Shown here: positions 42,284-51,973 of the stretch, piece by piece
Layout of the letters: every line of letters begins with the position of its first letter
How positions within the stretch are numbered: position 1 is the first letter of the stretch
NCBI GenBank assembly: GCA_016195915.1
Contig: JACPYS010000017.1
Span: 1 to 64,000, forward strand
From: Betaproteobacteria bacterium
GTDB lineage: Bacteria; Pseudomonadota; Gammaproteobacteria; Burkholderiales; SG8-39
Length of the DNA: 64,000 nt
Direction of reading: 5' to 3'
Program-made: the position numbers and the translations under genes
Notes under the pieces: generated by a model
The model's database searches: none
What the model was told of the DNA's origin: nothing
What the model saw: the letters and a program-made list of their open reading frames with translations, nothing else

Positions 42284-45200
42284 ATGAATCGGCTCCCGCT
42301 CGCCGGACGAGGGCGTTGCGCAAGAAAATTGTCGATCGCGAAGTGGCAGCGCACGCTCCTCGGCGCCGCAGTACTGGCCTGCTTTTGCTCTGCGCCCGCG
42401 CTCGCCAATCCGAGCGGGTCCGTCGTCGCCTTCGGTTCGGCAAGCTTCGCGACCGCGGGCAAGACGCTCACAGTCACCAACAGCCCCAATGCCATCATCA
42501 ACTGGCAGGGCTTCTCGATCGCGGCGGGCGAGGCGACGCGCTTCCAGCAGCAGTCGCTGGCAAGCGCGGTCCTCAACCGGGTCGTAGGCCAGGATCCCTC
42601 GGCGATCCTTGGCACGCTGTCCTCCAATGGGCGCGTCTTTCTTCTCAATCCAAACGGCATCGTGTTCGGCGCGGGCTCGCGCGTCGACGTGGCCGGCCTG
42701 GTCGCCTCGACGCTCAATCTTTCGAATCAGGACTTTCTCGCCGGCCGGCTCAACTTCGAGGCCGGCGCCGTGGCCAACCCGATCCTCAACCACGGCAGCA
42801 TCGCCACGCCCGCCGGAGGGCGCGTTTACCTGATCGCGCCCAGCGTCGAGAATCACGGCGTCATCAGCACGCCGCAAGGCCAGACCATTCTCGCTGCGGG
42901 CAAGAGCGTGCAACTGGTCGAGGCCGATGTGCCCAATCTGCGGGTGGAAATCCAGGCGGGCGGCGAGGTCTTGAACGTTGGGCAGATCCTCGCGGAGGGC
43001 GGCGCCGCGGGCATCTACGCAGGGCTCATCAACCAGAGGGGCATTGTGCGTGCCGACACGCCGGTGCTGGGCGAGGGCGGCAAGATCAGCTTCCGCGCGA
43101 GCGGTGTCATCACGCTCGCGCAAGGCAGCAGCACGAGCGCAAGCGGCTCCAAGGGGGGCTCGGTCAGCGCCGAATCGGAGGCCGGGCTGCTGCTCGTCGA
43201 TGGCGCGGTCGAAACCCGAGGCGATGCCGGGACCGGTGGCAGCATCGCGCTCAAGGCCGATGTGCTCATCCAAACAGGCACGCTGCGCGCCGACGGCGCA
43301 ACCGGAGGCAGCGTCGCGATGTCGGCGCGCAACCTGCTGTCCGCGGGCCGCATCAGCGCCGATGGTTCGCAGGGTGCCGGCGGCGAAATCAAGCTGCTGG
43401 CTTCCGCCGACATTCTCCAGACCTCGGCATCGAAGCTGTCCGCCGACAGCGCCGCGGGCGACGGCGGCAGCGTGACGGTGCAGGCCGCCGGCCGCGTCTT
43501 CAGCTCGGCCGCGATCTCCGCGACCGGTGCGTTCGGCAGGGGTGGCGCGATCAAGGTGCTGGGCAACGAGATCGTTCTCCTTGGCGCAGCGCTCGACGCG
43601 AGCGGCGATACGGGCGGCGGCACGCTGCTGGTGGGTGGCGATTTCCAAGGAAATAACCCCGCCGTTCCCAATGCCGCAATCACTGAAATCAATTTCAGCG
43701 CCACGCTGAAGGCCGACGCGATTGCCTCGGGCGACGGCGGCAAGGTCATCGTGTGGTCGGACAACGAAACCAAATTTTACGGCACGGCGTCGGCACGCGG
43801 CGGCACGCAGTCGGGCAACGGCGGCTTCATGGAGATCTCCGGCAAGGAGAGTCTCGTCATGGGAGGCTTCGCCGACGCCGGAGCGCTGAACGGCGCGCCC
43901 GGCACGCTGCTGCTCGACCCGAAGAACATCGTGATCGACAGCAGCGCAAGCACCGGTCTCGGCGCGTTCCAGTTGCTCGACCCTCATCCCGGGGCGAACG
44001 AAAACTTTGCCGGTCAGATTTTCGTGCTGTCCAACGACAACGTCGTGGCCACCGACCCCAAAGACAGCTTTGCCGCGTCGAGTGCCGGCGCGGTCTATCT
44101 CTTCAACGGCACGACCGGCGCGCTGATCAGCGCGATCACCGGAAGCAATACCAGCGATCGGATCGGTTCCAGCGGCGTCGCGCCGTTGACCGGCAACAAC
44201 AACTTCGTGGTCTCGAGCCCGCTCTGGAATGGATCGCGCGGCGCGGCGACCTGGGGCAATGGCGCGAGCGGATTTGTTGGCGGCGGCGGCGCGGTATCGA
44301 CCGCGAACAGCCTGATCGGCGGAACAGCGAACGAATCTGTGGGCAGCAACATCATTGCGCTTTCCAACGGGAACTACGTGGTGAGGATCCCGGACTGGAA
44401 CGGCAATCGGGGAGCGGTCACCTTTGGGAGCGGGTCGACCGGAATATCAGGTGCGGTCTCGGGCGGCAACAGCCTGGTGGGGTCGCTCACCGGCGACCAC
44501 GTCGGACAAAGCGTCACCCTGCTCACCAACGGGAACTACGTGGTGGTAACCCCCGCTTGGGGGCAGGTGGGCAGCGGCCTGGGCGCGGTTACTTTCGGCA
44601 GCGGCACGACGGGCGTCTCGGGAACAATCTCGGCCGCCAACAGCCTGGTGGGCACGACGTCGAGCGACCAGGTCGGCACTGGCGGCGTCATCGCGCTTAC
44701 GAACGGTAACTACGTGGTGGCAAGCTTCCAATGGAACGGAAACGGCGTGGGGTCGAGCACTGGGGCCGTCACTTTCGGCAACGGCACCACCGGGATTTCC
44801 GGTGCGGTCTCAAGCAGCAACAGCTTGGTGGGGGCCACCAACGGTGACCAGGTGGGCGACAAAGTCAAGGCGCTCACCAACGGCAATTACGTGGTGGTGA
44901 CCTCCAATTGGAAAGACGCGGGGCTACGATACGGTGCCGTCACTTTCGGCAATGGCACCACCGGGATTAGCGGTGCGGTCACCAGCAGCAACAGCTTGTT
45001 GGGAGGCATCCCCGGAGAGGGCATCGGAGGCGGGGGTATCACTGCGCTCACCAATGGCAACTACGTGGTGATTAGCCCCGATTGGAATGGCGGCAGAGGA
45101 GCGGTCACTCTTGCGAACGGCACGACAGTGACTACCGGCACGGTCTCAAGCAGCAACAGCCTGGTGGGAAGTACCGTCCTCGACCAGGTGGGCAGCGGCG

Positions 45201-48200
45201 GCGTATTTGCGCTCAGCAACGGCAACTACGTCGTGGTCAGCGAGAGATGGGATGGTGTGGCGACAAATGCCGGCGCGGTCACCTGGGGCAACGGTACTGG
45301 CGGCACCGTCGGCGCGGTGAGCGCGGCCAACAGTTTGGTCGGCACGAATACCGAGGATAGGATCGGCCTCAGCGGCGTCACCGCGCTCAGCAATGGCAAC
45401 TACGTGATCAGGAGTGCCAACTGGAACGGGTTGAGAGGAGCGGTCACCTGGGGCAACGGTACTGGCGGCACCGTCGGCGCGCTCTCCAGCGGCAACAGTC
45501 TGGTGGGGATGACCGTGGGAGACAATCCCGGAAGCTTCGGCATCATCACGCTCAGCACCGGCAACTATCTGGTGATGAGCCCAAACTGGAGCAACGGTTC
45601 AGCGACTCAAGCCGGAGCGGTCACCTTCGGCAGCGGCACGTCCGGGGTTTCCGGCGTCATCTCTTCCGCCAACAGCCTGGTCGGAAGCACTGCCGGCGAC
45701 CAAGTCGGTGGCATGGGTAACGGCGCGATCGGCATTACCGTGCTCGCCAACGGCAATTATGTGGTGCGTAGTCCGAATTGGGACAATCCGGTCGGGCCGG
45801 TGACGAACGTTGGTGCGGCGACTTTCGGCAGTGGCACGACGGGAGTTTCGGGCACGATATCGGCCGCCAATAGTCTGATCGGAACGAAGTCGAACGACCT
45901 GGTCACCGATACCTGCGGCGACGGCTGCGTTAACGTCATTGTTCAAGCGCTGAAGAACGGCAACTACGTAGTGGCGAGCCCCAGTTGGGACAACGGCGCG
46001 ACGGCTGACGTCGGCGCGGTCACATTTGCGAACGGCACTACGGGGCTTTCAGGATCGATCAGCACGACCAACAGTCTGGTTGGCACGACGGCGAATGATC
46101 AGGTCGGCAGTGGCGGCATCACCGCGCTCAGCAACGGCAATTATGTGGTGGCAAGTCCCAGCTGGAAAAACGGCGCGCTGACGACGGCCGGCGCGGTCAC
46201 TTCGGGCAGCGGCACAACCGGCATTGCGGGTGCGGTCATAAGCAGCAACAGCCTGATGGGCACGACAGCTGACGATCAGCTCGGCAGTGGCGGAGTGACG
46301 CAGCTATCCAACGGCAAATTCGTGGTGAGGAGCCCGGTTGCAAACAACGGTGCGATCGTGGATGCCGGTCTGGTGCACGTGGTTTCACCGGGCGGAGGCG
46401 CGTTGTCGAATCCCCTGGCGTTTGCCGACAATCCTTCGAACAGCGTGTCGATCACGCCGGCTCAGATCACGGCAATCACGAACACGGGCACCGCCGTGAT
46501 TTTGCAAGCCAACAACGACATTACGCTCGCCGCCGGTTCCAGCATCGCGACCAGCGCTTCGGGGGCGGGTGGGGCGCTCACGATGCAGGCCGGGCGCAGC
46601 ATACTGCTCAATTCGAACATCACCACCGACAACGGCAATCTCACCCTGGTCGCGAACGATCCCGGGGCTACCCTCGCCAACCGCGAAACCGGCACGGGCG
46701 GTGTCACGATCGGCGGCGATATCAACGTCGGAACCGGCACCCTGTCCGCAAGCGGCGGCGCGGGCGGCGTCAATTTCGCCGGCACGCGTACGATCACCAG
46801 CACTCACGCAACCAGCGGCTTCGCGGTCACGGGCGCGACGACGGTCGACTCCGGGAATAGCGTCAGCCTGAACGCGAAATCGTCCATCGACACGCTGAAT
46901 CTCTCGGGCGGGACTCTGGCGGGTACCGGCGCGGTGACGCTGAACAGCGCGCTGAACTGGTCCGGGGGCACGGTAAGCGGTACGGGGCTGCTGGATGCGC
47001 CCGGGGTGCTTACGCTCTCGGGCACGACGACGCTGGATGGGCGCACGCTCAACCACACGAATGCGAGCGGCTCGAGCCAGATGAGCGGGGGCGCCAGTCT
47101 CACGCTGAACAACGGAGCGATCTTGCGCAACGCTGCGGGGGCGCAGTTCACGGTGAGCACAGGTTCGGTGAGCGGGGATGACCTGGGCACGATCGAGAAT
47201 CTGGGCACGTTCACCAAGACGGGCACAAGCACGTTCGCTGTGACCTCGAGATTCGACAACTCCGGGCTGGTGGGCGTTTCGGACGGCTTTCTTATGCTGC
47301 AAAACGGCTCCTCGGTTGCGCACACGGGGACCTTCAGCGTTGCGCCGGGAAGGTCTCTCCGATTTGTCGGGGCGCACTCGTTCGGTGACAGCGTGTTGAA
47401 GGGCGGGGGTACAGTGTTTCTCAACGTGGGCGCGATGAACTTCAGCGGCACGGGTGCCAGCGGGTTGCATGTGCAGGACGCGGGCACCACGCTTGCGCTG
47501 GCGGGGGCGACGGTCGCTGGAGCAGGCAAGCTCACGACGGATGCGGATACCACACTCGCGATTTCCAGAGGCAGATTGGGCAACGCGGGGGCGATCACGC
47601 TCAACGGTGGATTCGACTGGTCCGGGGGCACGGTGAGCGGGACAGGGCCGTTGGATGTGGCCGGGGCAGTGACGCTCTCGGGAAAGACGATCCTTATTGA
47701 GCGCACGCTGAATCACACCAATTCGAGCGGATCGAGTTCGCTGGTGGGGAAGGACGCGATCTTCGAGCTCGGGGGAATCTTCCACAACGCCGCGGGCGCG
47801 CGGTTCACAGCCGATGCCCCAGACGATTGGACAAACCGGATCGGTGGCGTGGGCACGTTCGAAAATGAGGGAACGTTTACCAAGACGGGCAACGGCGTTT
47901 TGGAGGTGCGATCTATATTCAACAACACCCGGTTGGTGCTGGTTCAGGATGGCACTCTTTCTCTGGAGAGAGGCTCTTCGGTCGCGCACACGGGGACGTT
48001 CAGCATCGCGCCGGGCAGGTCTCTCCAATTTCGCGGGGAGCACTCGTTCGGTGACAGCGTGTTGAAGGGCGGGGGCAACATCGAGATCATAGGGGACTGG
48101 GGGGAGACGGTGGTCCTCAGCGGCACGGGTGCGAATGGGCTGCATGTGCAGGATCTAGACACCTACCTTAGGCTGACGGGGGTAACGCTCACCGGGCCAG

Positions 48201-49606
48201 GCAAGCTCACCACCGATGCAGGCACGCTCCTCCACATCACTACGCTCCAGGACCCGATGTTATTAATTGATCCCAATGCAAAGACTTCCATGGTGGCGAC
48301 CACGGGTGCGATCACGCTCAACGGTGACCTTCTCGTACGCTCCTCCGCCCTTCCGCTGCCGGACGTTGACCCGCCGGAGGTGGCCACGCTGGCGGGCAAT
48401 GGCACGCTGGAGGTGGCCGGGGCGCTGAAAGTCGTGGGGACAATGATCCTTGATGGGCGCACCCTCAATCACACGAACAAGAGCGGTTTCAGCCGAATCG
48501 GGAACGAGTCCGTGATCAGGCTGGAGAACGGTGCAATCTTCCGCAATGCCTCGGGCGCGCAGTTAACGGTGGTCGGGGACACACGCGGGGCGCAAAGGAC
48601 CCACTCCGGTGCCTATCCAACCATCGACCAGGGCGCGGGTTTGCCCGGCACGTTCGACAATGAGGGCACGTTCAAGACTGGCCACGGCGATGTGGTTGTG
48701 AGGTCTGGATTCAACAACTCCGGCACGGTGGTGGTTCAGGATGGCTCTCTTCGTTTGGAGGCAGATACTGAGGTCGGGTACACGGGGACGCACACGGGGA
48801 CGTTCAGCATTGCGGCCGGCAAGCAGATCTTCTTTCGCGGGGGGAACTCGTTCGGTGACAGCGTCTTGACGGGCGGGGGCACCGTAATTGCCGGTGGCGC
48901 GATAGAGTTGAGCGGCACGAGTCCCAATGGGCTGCATGTGCAGGATGCGGGCACCACGCTCATGTTGGAGGGGGCGACGGTCACGGGGCCGGGCAAGCTC
49001 ACCACGGACTCGGGTACGTCCCTCACGATATCGGGCGGCTCGCTGGCGAACTCGGGGGCGCTTGCGACATCCGGCATGGTGACGCTTGATGGTGCGGTGT
49101 TCGGGATGTTGACGGCACCGTTTGCGCTTGCGGGGACGCCGTCATCGCTGGTGTTCAGCCAGCCGGTGACTGCATTCCTGACTTCGCCTGCGATTCCGCC
49201 CGTGACGTTTGTGCCAGGGTCGTCGATTACGATCAACGGCGTGGTGATCGCACCGGTCGCCGCGCAAACGGGCCCGACAATCAGCCTGCAGGACCAGCAA
49301 CTGATTCGCAAAGTATTCCAGGAGCAGCAGCAGATCGTGAACCAGATCAATGTGTCGTCGAATTTTACGCAGTTGACAGCAATCGCATTTACAGGCGGCG
49401 GACTGACAATCGGCGGTTTGACGGGTGGCGGGTCGACGGGCGGCGGGCAGGCCGGTGGTGGCTCTACGGGTGGCGGCGGAACCGGCGGCGGTTCGACGGG
49501 CGAAGGCACCACGGGCGGAGGCGCGACCGGAGGAGGCGCGGCGCTCAGGGACGAAGGCTCGTCGCCGCGCAAGCGCGGTACCGTGCTCTACCGTTCGGGC
49601 AGGTGA
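42284..49606 (+). CDS. Large TpsA exoprotein with FHA secretion domain and two repeat arrays
   Basis: The protein has 2440 residues. A long signal peptide ends near ALA at residue 41. The filamentous haemagglutinin-type secretion domain follows, with NPNGIVFG at 122-129 and conserved TPS blocks before it. Residues about 450-640 are Ala/Gly-rich helix. Thirteen copies of a 59-residue repeat with core NGNYVV follow (about 635-1370). Three copies of a 220-250 residue repeat (about 1540-2270) come next. A Gly/Thr-rich linker and a basic tail (SSPRKRGTVLYRSGR) end it. It is secreted to the cell surface by TpsB. Its role is probably adhesion or matrix formation, which is inference from the fold only. 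Confidence 0.87.
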   Translation: MNRLPLAGRGRCARKLSIAKWQRTLLGAAVLACFCSAPALANPSGSVVAFGSASFATAGKTLTVTNSPNAIINWQGFSIAAGEATRFQQQSLASAVLNRVVGQDPSAILGTLSSNGRVFLLNPNGIVFGAGSRVDVAGLVASTLNLSNQDFLAGRLNFEAGAVANPILNHGSIATPAGGRVYLIAPSVENHGVISTPQGQTILAAGKSVQLVEADVPNLRVEIQAGGEVLNVGQILAEGGAAGIYAGLINQRGIVRADTPVLGEGGKISFRASGVITLAQGSSTSASGSKGGSVSAESEAGLLLVDGAVETRGDAGTGGSIALKADVLIQTGTLRADGATGGSVAMSARNLLSAGRISADGSQGAGGEIKLLASADILQTSASKLSADSAAGDGGSVTVQAAGRVFSSAAISATGAFGRGGAIKVLGNEIVLLGAALDASGDTGGGTLLVGGDFQGNNPAVPNAAITEINFSATLKADAIASGDGGKVIVWSDNETKFYGTASARGGTQSGNGGFMEISGKESLVMGGFADAGALNGAPGTLLLDPKNIVIDSSASTGLGAFQLLDPHPGANENFAGQIFVLSNDNVVATDPKDSFAASSAGAVYLFNGTTGALISAITGSNTSDRIGSSGVAPLTGNNNFVVSSPLWNGSRGAATWGNGASGFVGGGGAVSTANSLIGGTANESVGSNIIALSNGNYVVRIPDWNGNRGAVTFGSGSTGISGAVSGGNSLVGSLTGDHVGQSVTLLTNGNYVVVTPAWGQVGSGLGAVTFGSGTTGVSGTISAANSLVGTTSSDQVGTGGVIALTNGNYVVASFQWNGNGVGSSTGAVTFGNGTTGISGAVSSSNSLVGATNGDQVGDKVKALTNGNYVVVTSNWKDAGLRYGAVTFGNGTTGISGAVTSSNSLLGGIPGEGIGGGGITALTNGNYVVISPDWNGGRGAVTLANGTTVTTGTVSSSNSLVGSTVLDQVGSGGVFALSNGNYVVVSERWDGVATNAGAVTWGNGTGGTVGAVSAANSLVGTNTEDRIGLSGVTALSNGNYVIRSANWNGLRGAVTWGNGTGGTVGALSSGNSLVGMTVGDNPGSFGIITLSTGNYLVMSPNWSNGSATQAGAVTFGSGTSGVSGVISSANSLVGSTAGDQVGGMGNGAIGITVLANGNYVVRSPNWDNPVGPVTNVGAATFGSGTTGVSGTISAANSLIGTKSNDLVTDTCGDGCVNVIVQALKNGNYVVASPSWDNGATADVGAVTFANGTTGLSGSISTTNSLVGTTANDQVGSGGITALSNGNYVVASPSWKNGALTTAGAVTSGSGTTGIAGAVISSNSLMGTTADDQLGSGGVTQLSNGKFVVRSPVANNGAIVDAGLVHVVSPGGGALSNPLAFADNPSNSVSITPAQITAITNTGTAVILQANNDITLAAGSSIATSASGAGGALTMQAGRSILLNSNITTDNGNLTLVANDPGATLANRETGTGGVTIGGDINVGTGTLSASGGAGGVNFAGTRTITSTHATSGFAVTGATTVDSGNSVSLNAKSSIDTLNLSGGTLAGTGAVTLNSALNWSGGTVSGTGLLDAPGVLTLSGTTTLDGRTLNHTNASGSSQMSGGASLTLNNGAILRNAAGAQFTVSTGSVSGDDLGTIENLGTFTKTGTSTFAVTSRFDNSGLVGVSDGFLMLQNGSSVAHTGTFSVAPGRSLRFVGAHSFGDSVLKGGGTVFLNVGAMNFSGTGASGLHVQDAGTTLALAGATVAGAGKLTTDADTTLAISRGRLGNAGAITLNGGFDWSGGTVSGTGPLDVAGAVTLSGKTILIERTLNHTNSSGSSSLVGKDAIFELGGIFHNAAGARFTADAPDDWTNRIGGVGTFENEGTFTKTGNGVLEVRSIFNNTRLVLVQDGTLSLERGSSVAHTGTFSIAPGRSLQFRGEHSFGDSVLKGGGNIEIIGDWGETVVLSGTGANGLHVQDLDTYLRLTGVTLTGPGKLTTDAGTLLHITTLQDPMLLIDPNAKTSMVATTGAITLNGDLLVRSSALPLPDVDPPEVATLAGNGTLEVAGALKVVGTMILDGRTLNHTNKSGFSRIGNESVIRLENGAIFRNASGAQLTVVGDTRGAQRTHSGAYPTIDQGAGLPGTFDNEGTFKTGHGDVVVRSGFNNSGTVVVQDGSLRLEADTEVGYTGTHTGTFSIAAGKQIFFRGGNSFGDSVLTGGGTVIAGGAIELSGTSPNGLHVQDAGTTLMLEGATVTGPGKLTTDSGTSLTISGGSLANSGALATSGMVTLDGAVFGMLTAPFALAGTPSSLVFSQPVTAFLTSPAIPPVTFVPGSSITINGVVIAPVAAQTGPTISLQDQQLIRKVFQEQQQIVNQINVSSNFTQLTAIAFTGGGLTIGGLTGGGSTGGGQAGGGSTGGGGTGGGSTGEGTTGGGATGGGAALRDEGSSPRKRGTVLYRSGR
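44190..46390 (+). repeat. Thirteen tandem 59-residue repeats in TpsA
   Basis: The core NGNYVV recurs at about 44195, 44370, 44529, 44705, 44883, 45055, 45223, 45400, 45559, 45750, 45961, 46137 and 46315, a mean period of 177 bp. Each unit reads NSLVG, DQVGSGG, ALSNGNYVV, SPxW, GAVTFGNGTTG. The motif layout suggests a beta-propeller or beta-solenoid of FG-GAP character. Confidence 0.85.
46905..49090 (+). repeat. Three long repeats in TpsA
   Basis: Three copies of a 220-250 residue unit share WSGGTVSGTG, RTLNHTN, GTFENEGTFTKTG, VAHTGTF, HSFGDSVLKGGG and GLHVQDAGTTL. The RTLNHTN motif recurs near 47043, 47703 and 48463. The third copy has insertions. Each unit probably forms one stretch of a beta-helix. 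Confidence 0.82.
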
Positions 49607-49609
49607 AGC

Positions 49610-51208
49610 ATTCATTACGCGCTCGCCCTGCTGCTGTTGCTGCCGTTCGCGGCCGTGGCGCAGGCGCCGAAGGCTCCGGACGCGGCCGAGCTGCGCTTCG
49701 ACATCGCGCGCTACAGGGTCGAAGGCAATACGCTTCTCCCCGCCGACGAAGTCGAGCGTGCGGTGCAGCCCTTCGCGGGGCGCCAGCGCAGTTTCGGCGA
49801 CGTCAAGCGCGCGCTCGAGGCGCTGGAGAATGCCTACCGCGGCCGCGGCTACAGCGCGGTGCAGGTCTTTCTGCCCGAGCAGGATCTCGACAAGGGCGAG
49901 GTGCTGCTGCGCGTGATCGAGGCGCGCATCCGCAGGCTCGAAGTCCAGGGCAACAAGCATTTCAGCGACGACAACGTGCGCGCGAGCCTGGTCGCACTCG
50001 CCGAAGGCACGTCGCCAAACGCGAGCGCGGTGTCGAAGAATCTCGCCATCGTCAACGAAAGTCCCGCCAAGCGGACCGACGTCACGCTGCGCGCCGGAGA
50101 GAAGGACGGCGACGTGGAGGCGCTGGTCGAGGTCGCCGACGAGAATCCAAAAAAGTATTTCATCACGCTGGACAACACCGGCACCGGGCAGACCGGCTAC
50201 CACCGGCTGGGCTTCGGCTATCAGCACGCGAATCTGAACGGGCGCGACGCCGCGTTGACGCTGCAATACGTCACTTCGCCCGAAAAGCTGAAGGACGTCG
50301 GCATCTACAGCATCGGCTATCACCTGCCGCTGTATGCGGCGGGCGGCTCGATGGATTTCGTCGCCGGCTACTCGGACGTGAACGCGGGTACCACGCAGAC
50401 GCCCTCCGGCGCGCTCGCCTTCAGCGGCCGGGGCGGCGTGCTCGGCGCGCGCTTCAACCAGCACCTGGACCGCATCGCCGGCTACGACCACAAGCTCGTC
50501 TGGGCGCTCGATCACCGGATGTACCGCAACACCTGCACGCTCGGAGCCTTCGGCGCCGCGGGCTGCGGCACCGCCGGGGCCACCTTCTCGCTCACTCCGT
50601 TATCGCTGACCTACGCCGGAACCCTGCTCGGGGAGGCGGCCCAGACCACGTTTTCCGCTGCGCTGTCGGCGAACGCTGGCGGCGGCTCGCACGGCAATAC
50701 GGACGCCATCGGCCGGGCGCGCTTTGCCGCCAAGTCGCGCTACCAGGTATTGCGCTTCAGCGCCGGCCACGCGCGCGCGCTCGAGGGCGACTGGCAGCTG
50801 CGCGCCCGGCTCGAAGCCCAGCACACCGATGAAGTGCTCGTGTCGCCGGAGCAGTTCGGCATCGGTGGCGCGAATTCGGTGCGTGGGTTCCTGGAGCGCG
50901 AGCGCGCCGACGATCGTGGGCACAGCGGCTCGCTGGAAGTCTCTACGCCGGACATGGGTGCGCGTCTCGATTGGAAGGATTTGAGCCTGCGATTGCTCGC
51001 GTTCTACGACTTCGGCCGAACTTCGAAAGTAAATCCTCAACCCGGAGAACAAGTGCATAGCGGTGTCGCAAGCGTGGGCTTGGGCATACGCCTCGCTCAG
51101 CAGAAGGCTTTCTCTCTGCGCTTCGACCTGGCCAACATACGCGATCCCGAGGGCACGCGCGTCCGGGACCACTGGCGTTTCGCGCTCGGCGCGGTGGTTT
51201 CGTTTTAG
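49610..51208 (+). CDS. TpsB outer-membrane transporter (FhaC/ShlB-like)
   Basis: The protein has about 532 residues. A POTRA region (RYRVEGNTLLPADEVERAV, NKHFSDDNVRASLVALAEG) is followed by a 16-strand barrel with the loop-6 motif GANSVRGFLERER and a C-terminal Phe. It should export the TpsA encoded just before it. The start is abnormal. In frame upstream of 49637 there is no ATG, GTG or TTG before the tpsA stop, only ATT at 49610 and CTGs. A GTG at 49603 would give MKHSLRA and then needs a one-base shift to reach the LALLLLLPFAAVAQA signal peptide. The rest of the gene looks intact. Confidence 0.82.
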   Translation: MHYALALLLLLPFAAVAQAPKAPDAAELRFDIARYRVEGNTLLPADEVERAVQPFAGRQRSFGDVKRALEALENAYRGRGYSAVQVFLPEQDLDKGEVLLRVIEARIRRLEVQGNKHFSDDNVRASLVALAEGTSPNASAVSKNLAIVNESPAKRTDVTLRAGEKDGDVEALVEVADENPKKYFITLDNTGTGQTGYHRLGFGYQHANLNGRDAALTLQYVTSPEKLKDVGIYSIGYHLPLYAAGGSMDFVAGYSDVNAGTTQTPSGALAFSGRGGVLGARFNQHLDRIAGYDHKLVWALDHRMYRNTCTLGAFGAAGCGTAGATFSLTPLSLTYAGTLLGEAAQTTFSAALSANAGGGSHGNTDAIGRARFAAKSRYQVLRFSAGHARALEGDWQLRARLEAQHTDEVLVSPEQFGIGGANSVRGFLERERADDRGHSGSLEVSTPDMGARLDWKDLSLRLLAFYDFGRTSKVNPQPGEQVHSGVASVGLGIRLAQQKAFSLRFDLANIRDPEGTRVRDHWRFALGAVVSF

Positions 51209-51247
51209 AGCGAGCTTGCGGGCTCGGAAGCGGCGGTGCGCTGACGC

Positions 51248-51958
51248 TCAGCCGTCGAGCTCCGGGTAGTGTCGGAAGATGCCTTGCTGGTTGAACGGGA
51301 TGCGCCGCTCCGAGGCGAGATAGTTCGCGATGCGCGGACGCGCTTCGACGCGACGGTGCAGCGCAAGCAGCCGCGGGTACTTTTCTTCCTGCAGTGCCAT
51401 GGCGCGCGGAAAAGCGTAACGCAGGCCGGCAACCATCTGAAACAGCGACAGGTCGGCGTAGCTGAGGGTCTTGCCCGCAAGAAAGCCGCCCGCGTTGCGT
51501 GAGAGCACGCGTTCAAAATAATTCATGAATTTCGGCAGTCTCGCATTTCTGAAATCCGCGGCGCGCTGCTTCGCCTCGCGCTTCTGCTCTTCGTAGTACA
51601 GGCCGCTGCCGATCGGATGGTGCGTGTCGTGGACTTCGGCGAGCCAGTCGGCCATCGTCAGCTGAAGCTGGTGCACCCATAGGCGGCCTGTTTCGCCTTT
51701 CGGCGCGAGTTTCAGCCGCGGGCCCAGATAAAGAAGGATGTTCGCCGTCTGCGAGAGGAGCACTTCGCCCGCCTTGAGGATCGGCGGTGCGAACGCAGGG
51801 CGCTTGAGCGCGGCACTTTCGAGCTGGCCCATCAGCGCGCGCATGCCCTTCGGCCTGCGCGCAACATCGACGTAGTCGGCGCCCGCGTCTTCCAGTGCGA
51901 GCCGTACGAATTCACCGCGTCCCTGTATCGAGGGCCAGTAATAGAGCTCATAGCGCAT
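51248..51958 (-). CDS. Glutathione S-transferase family protein
   Basis: The protein has 236 residues. The thioredoxin-like N-terminal domain, MRYELYYWPSIQGRGEFVRL, then LLSQTANILLYLGPRLKL, and the all-helical C-terminal domain with LAGKTLSYADLSLFQMVAGL match cytosolic GSTs. It probably conjugates glutathione to an electrophile or acts as a stress protein. It lies 15 bases downstream of the Spy-like gene on the same strand. Confidence 0.85.
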   Translation of the reverse strand: MRYELYYWPSIQGRGEFVRLALEDAGADYVDVARRPKGMRALMGQLESAALKRPAFAPPILKAGEVLLSQTANILLYLGPRLKLAPKGETGRLWVHQLQLTMADWLAEVHDTHHPIGSGLYYEEQKREAKQRAADFRNARLPKFMNYFERVLSRNAGGFLAGKTLSYADLSLFQMVAGLRYAFPRAMALQEEKYPRLLALHRRVEARPRIANYLASERRIPFNQQGIFRHYPELDG

Positions 51959-51973
51959 GCCTGTTCACTCCTG

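Noticed and set aside
46385-48145. 586-residue minus-strand frame inside tpsA
   Set aside because: It is an antisense image of the Gly/Thr/Ser-rich repeats and has no start signals or domain.
44190-49090. Repeat array that could be mistaken for CRISPR or minisatellite
   Set aside because: The repeats are in frame, of 177 bp and about 700 bp, and encode protein motifs. There are no short identical repeats with unique spacers and no cas genes.
49603-50832. 409-residue frame starting at GTG and overlapping the tpsA stop
   Set aside because: After the first seven codons it is Arg-rich without homology, while the other frame encodes the full POTRA and barrel. Only its start codon may be relevant to tpsB.
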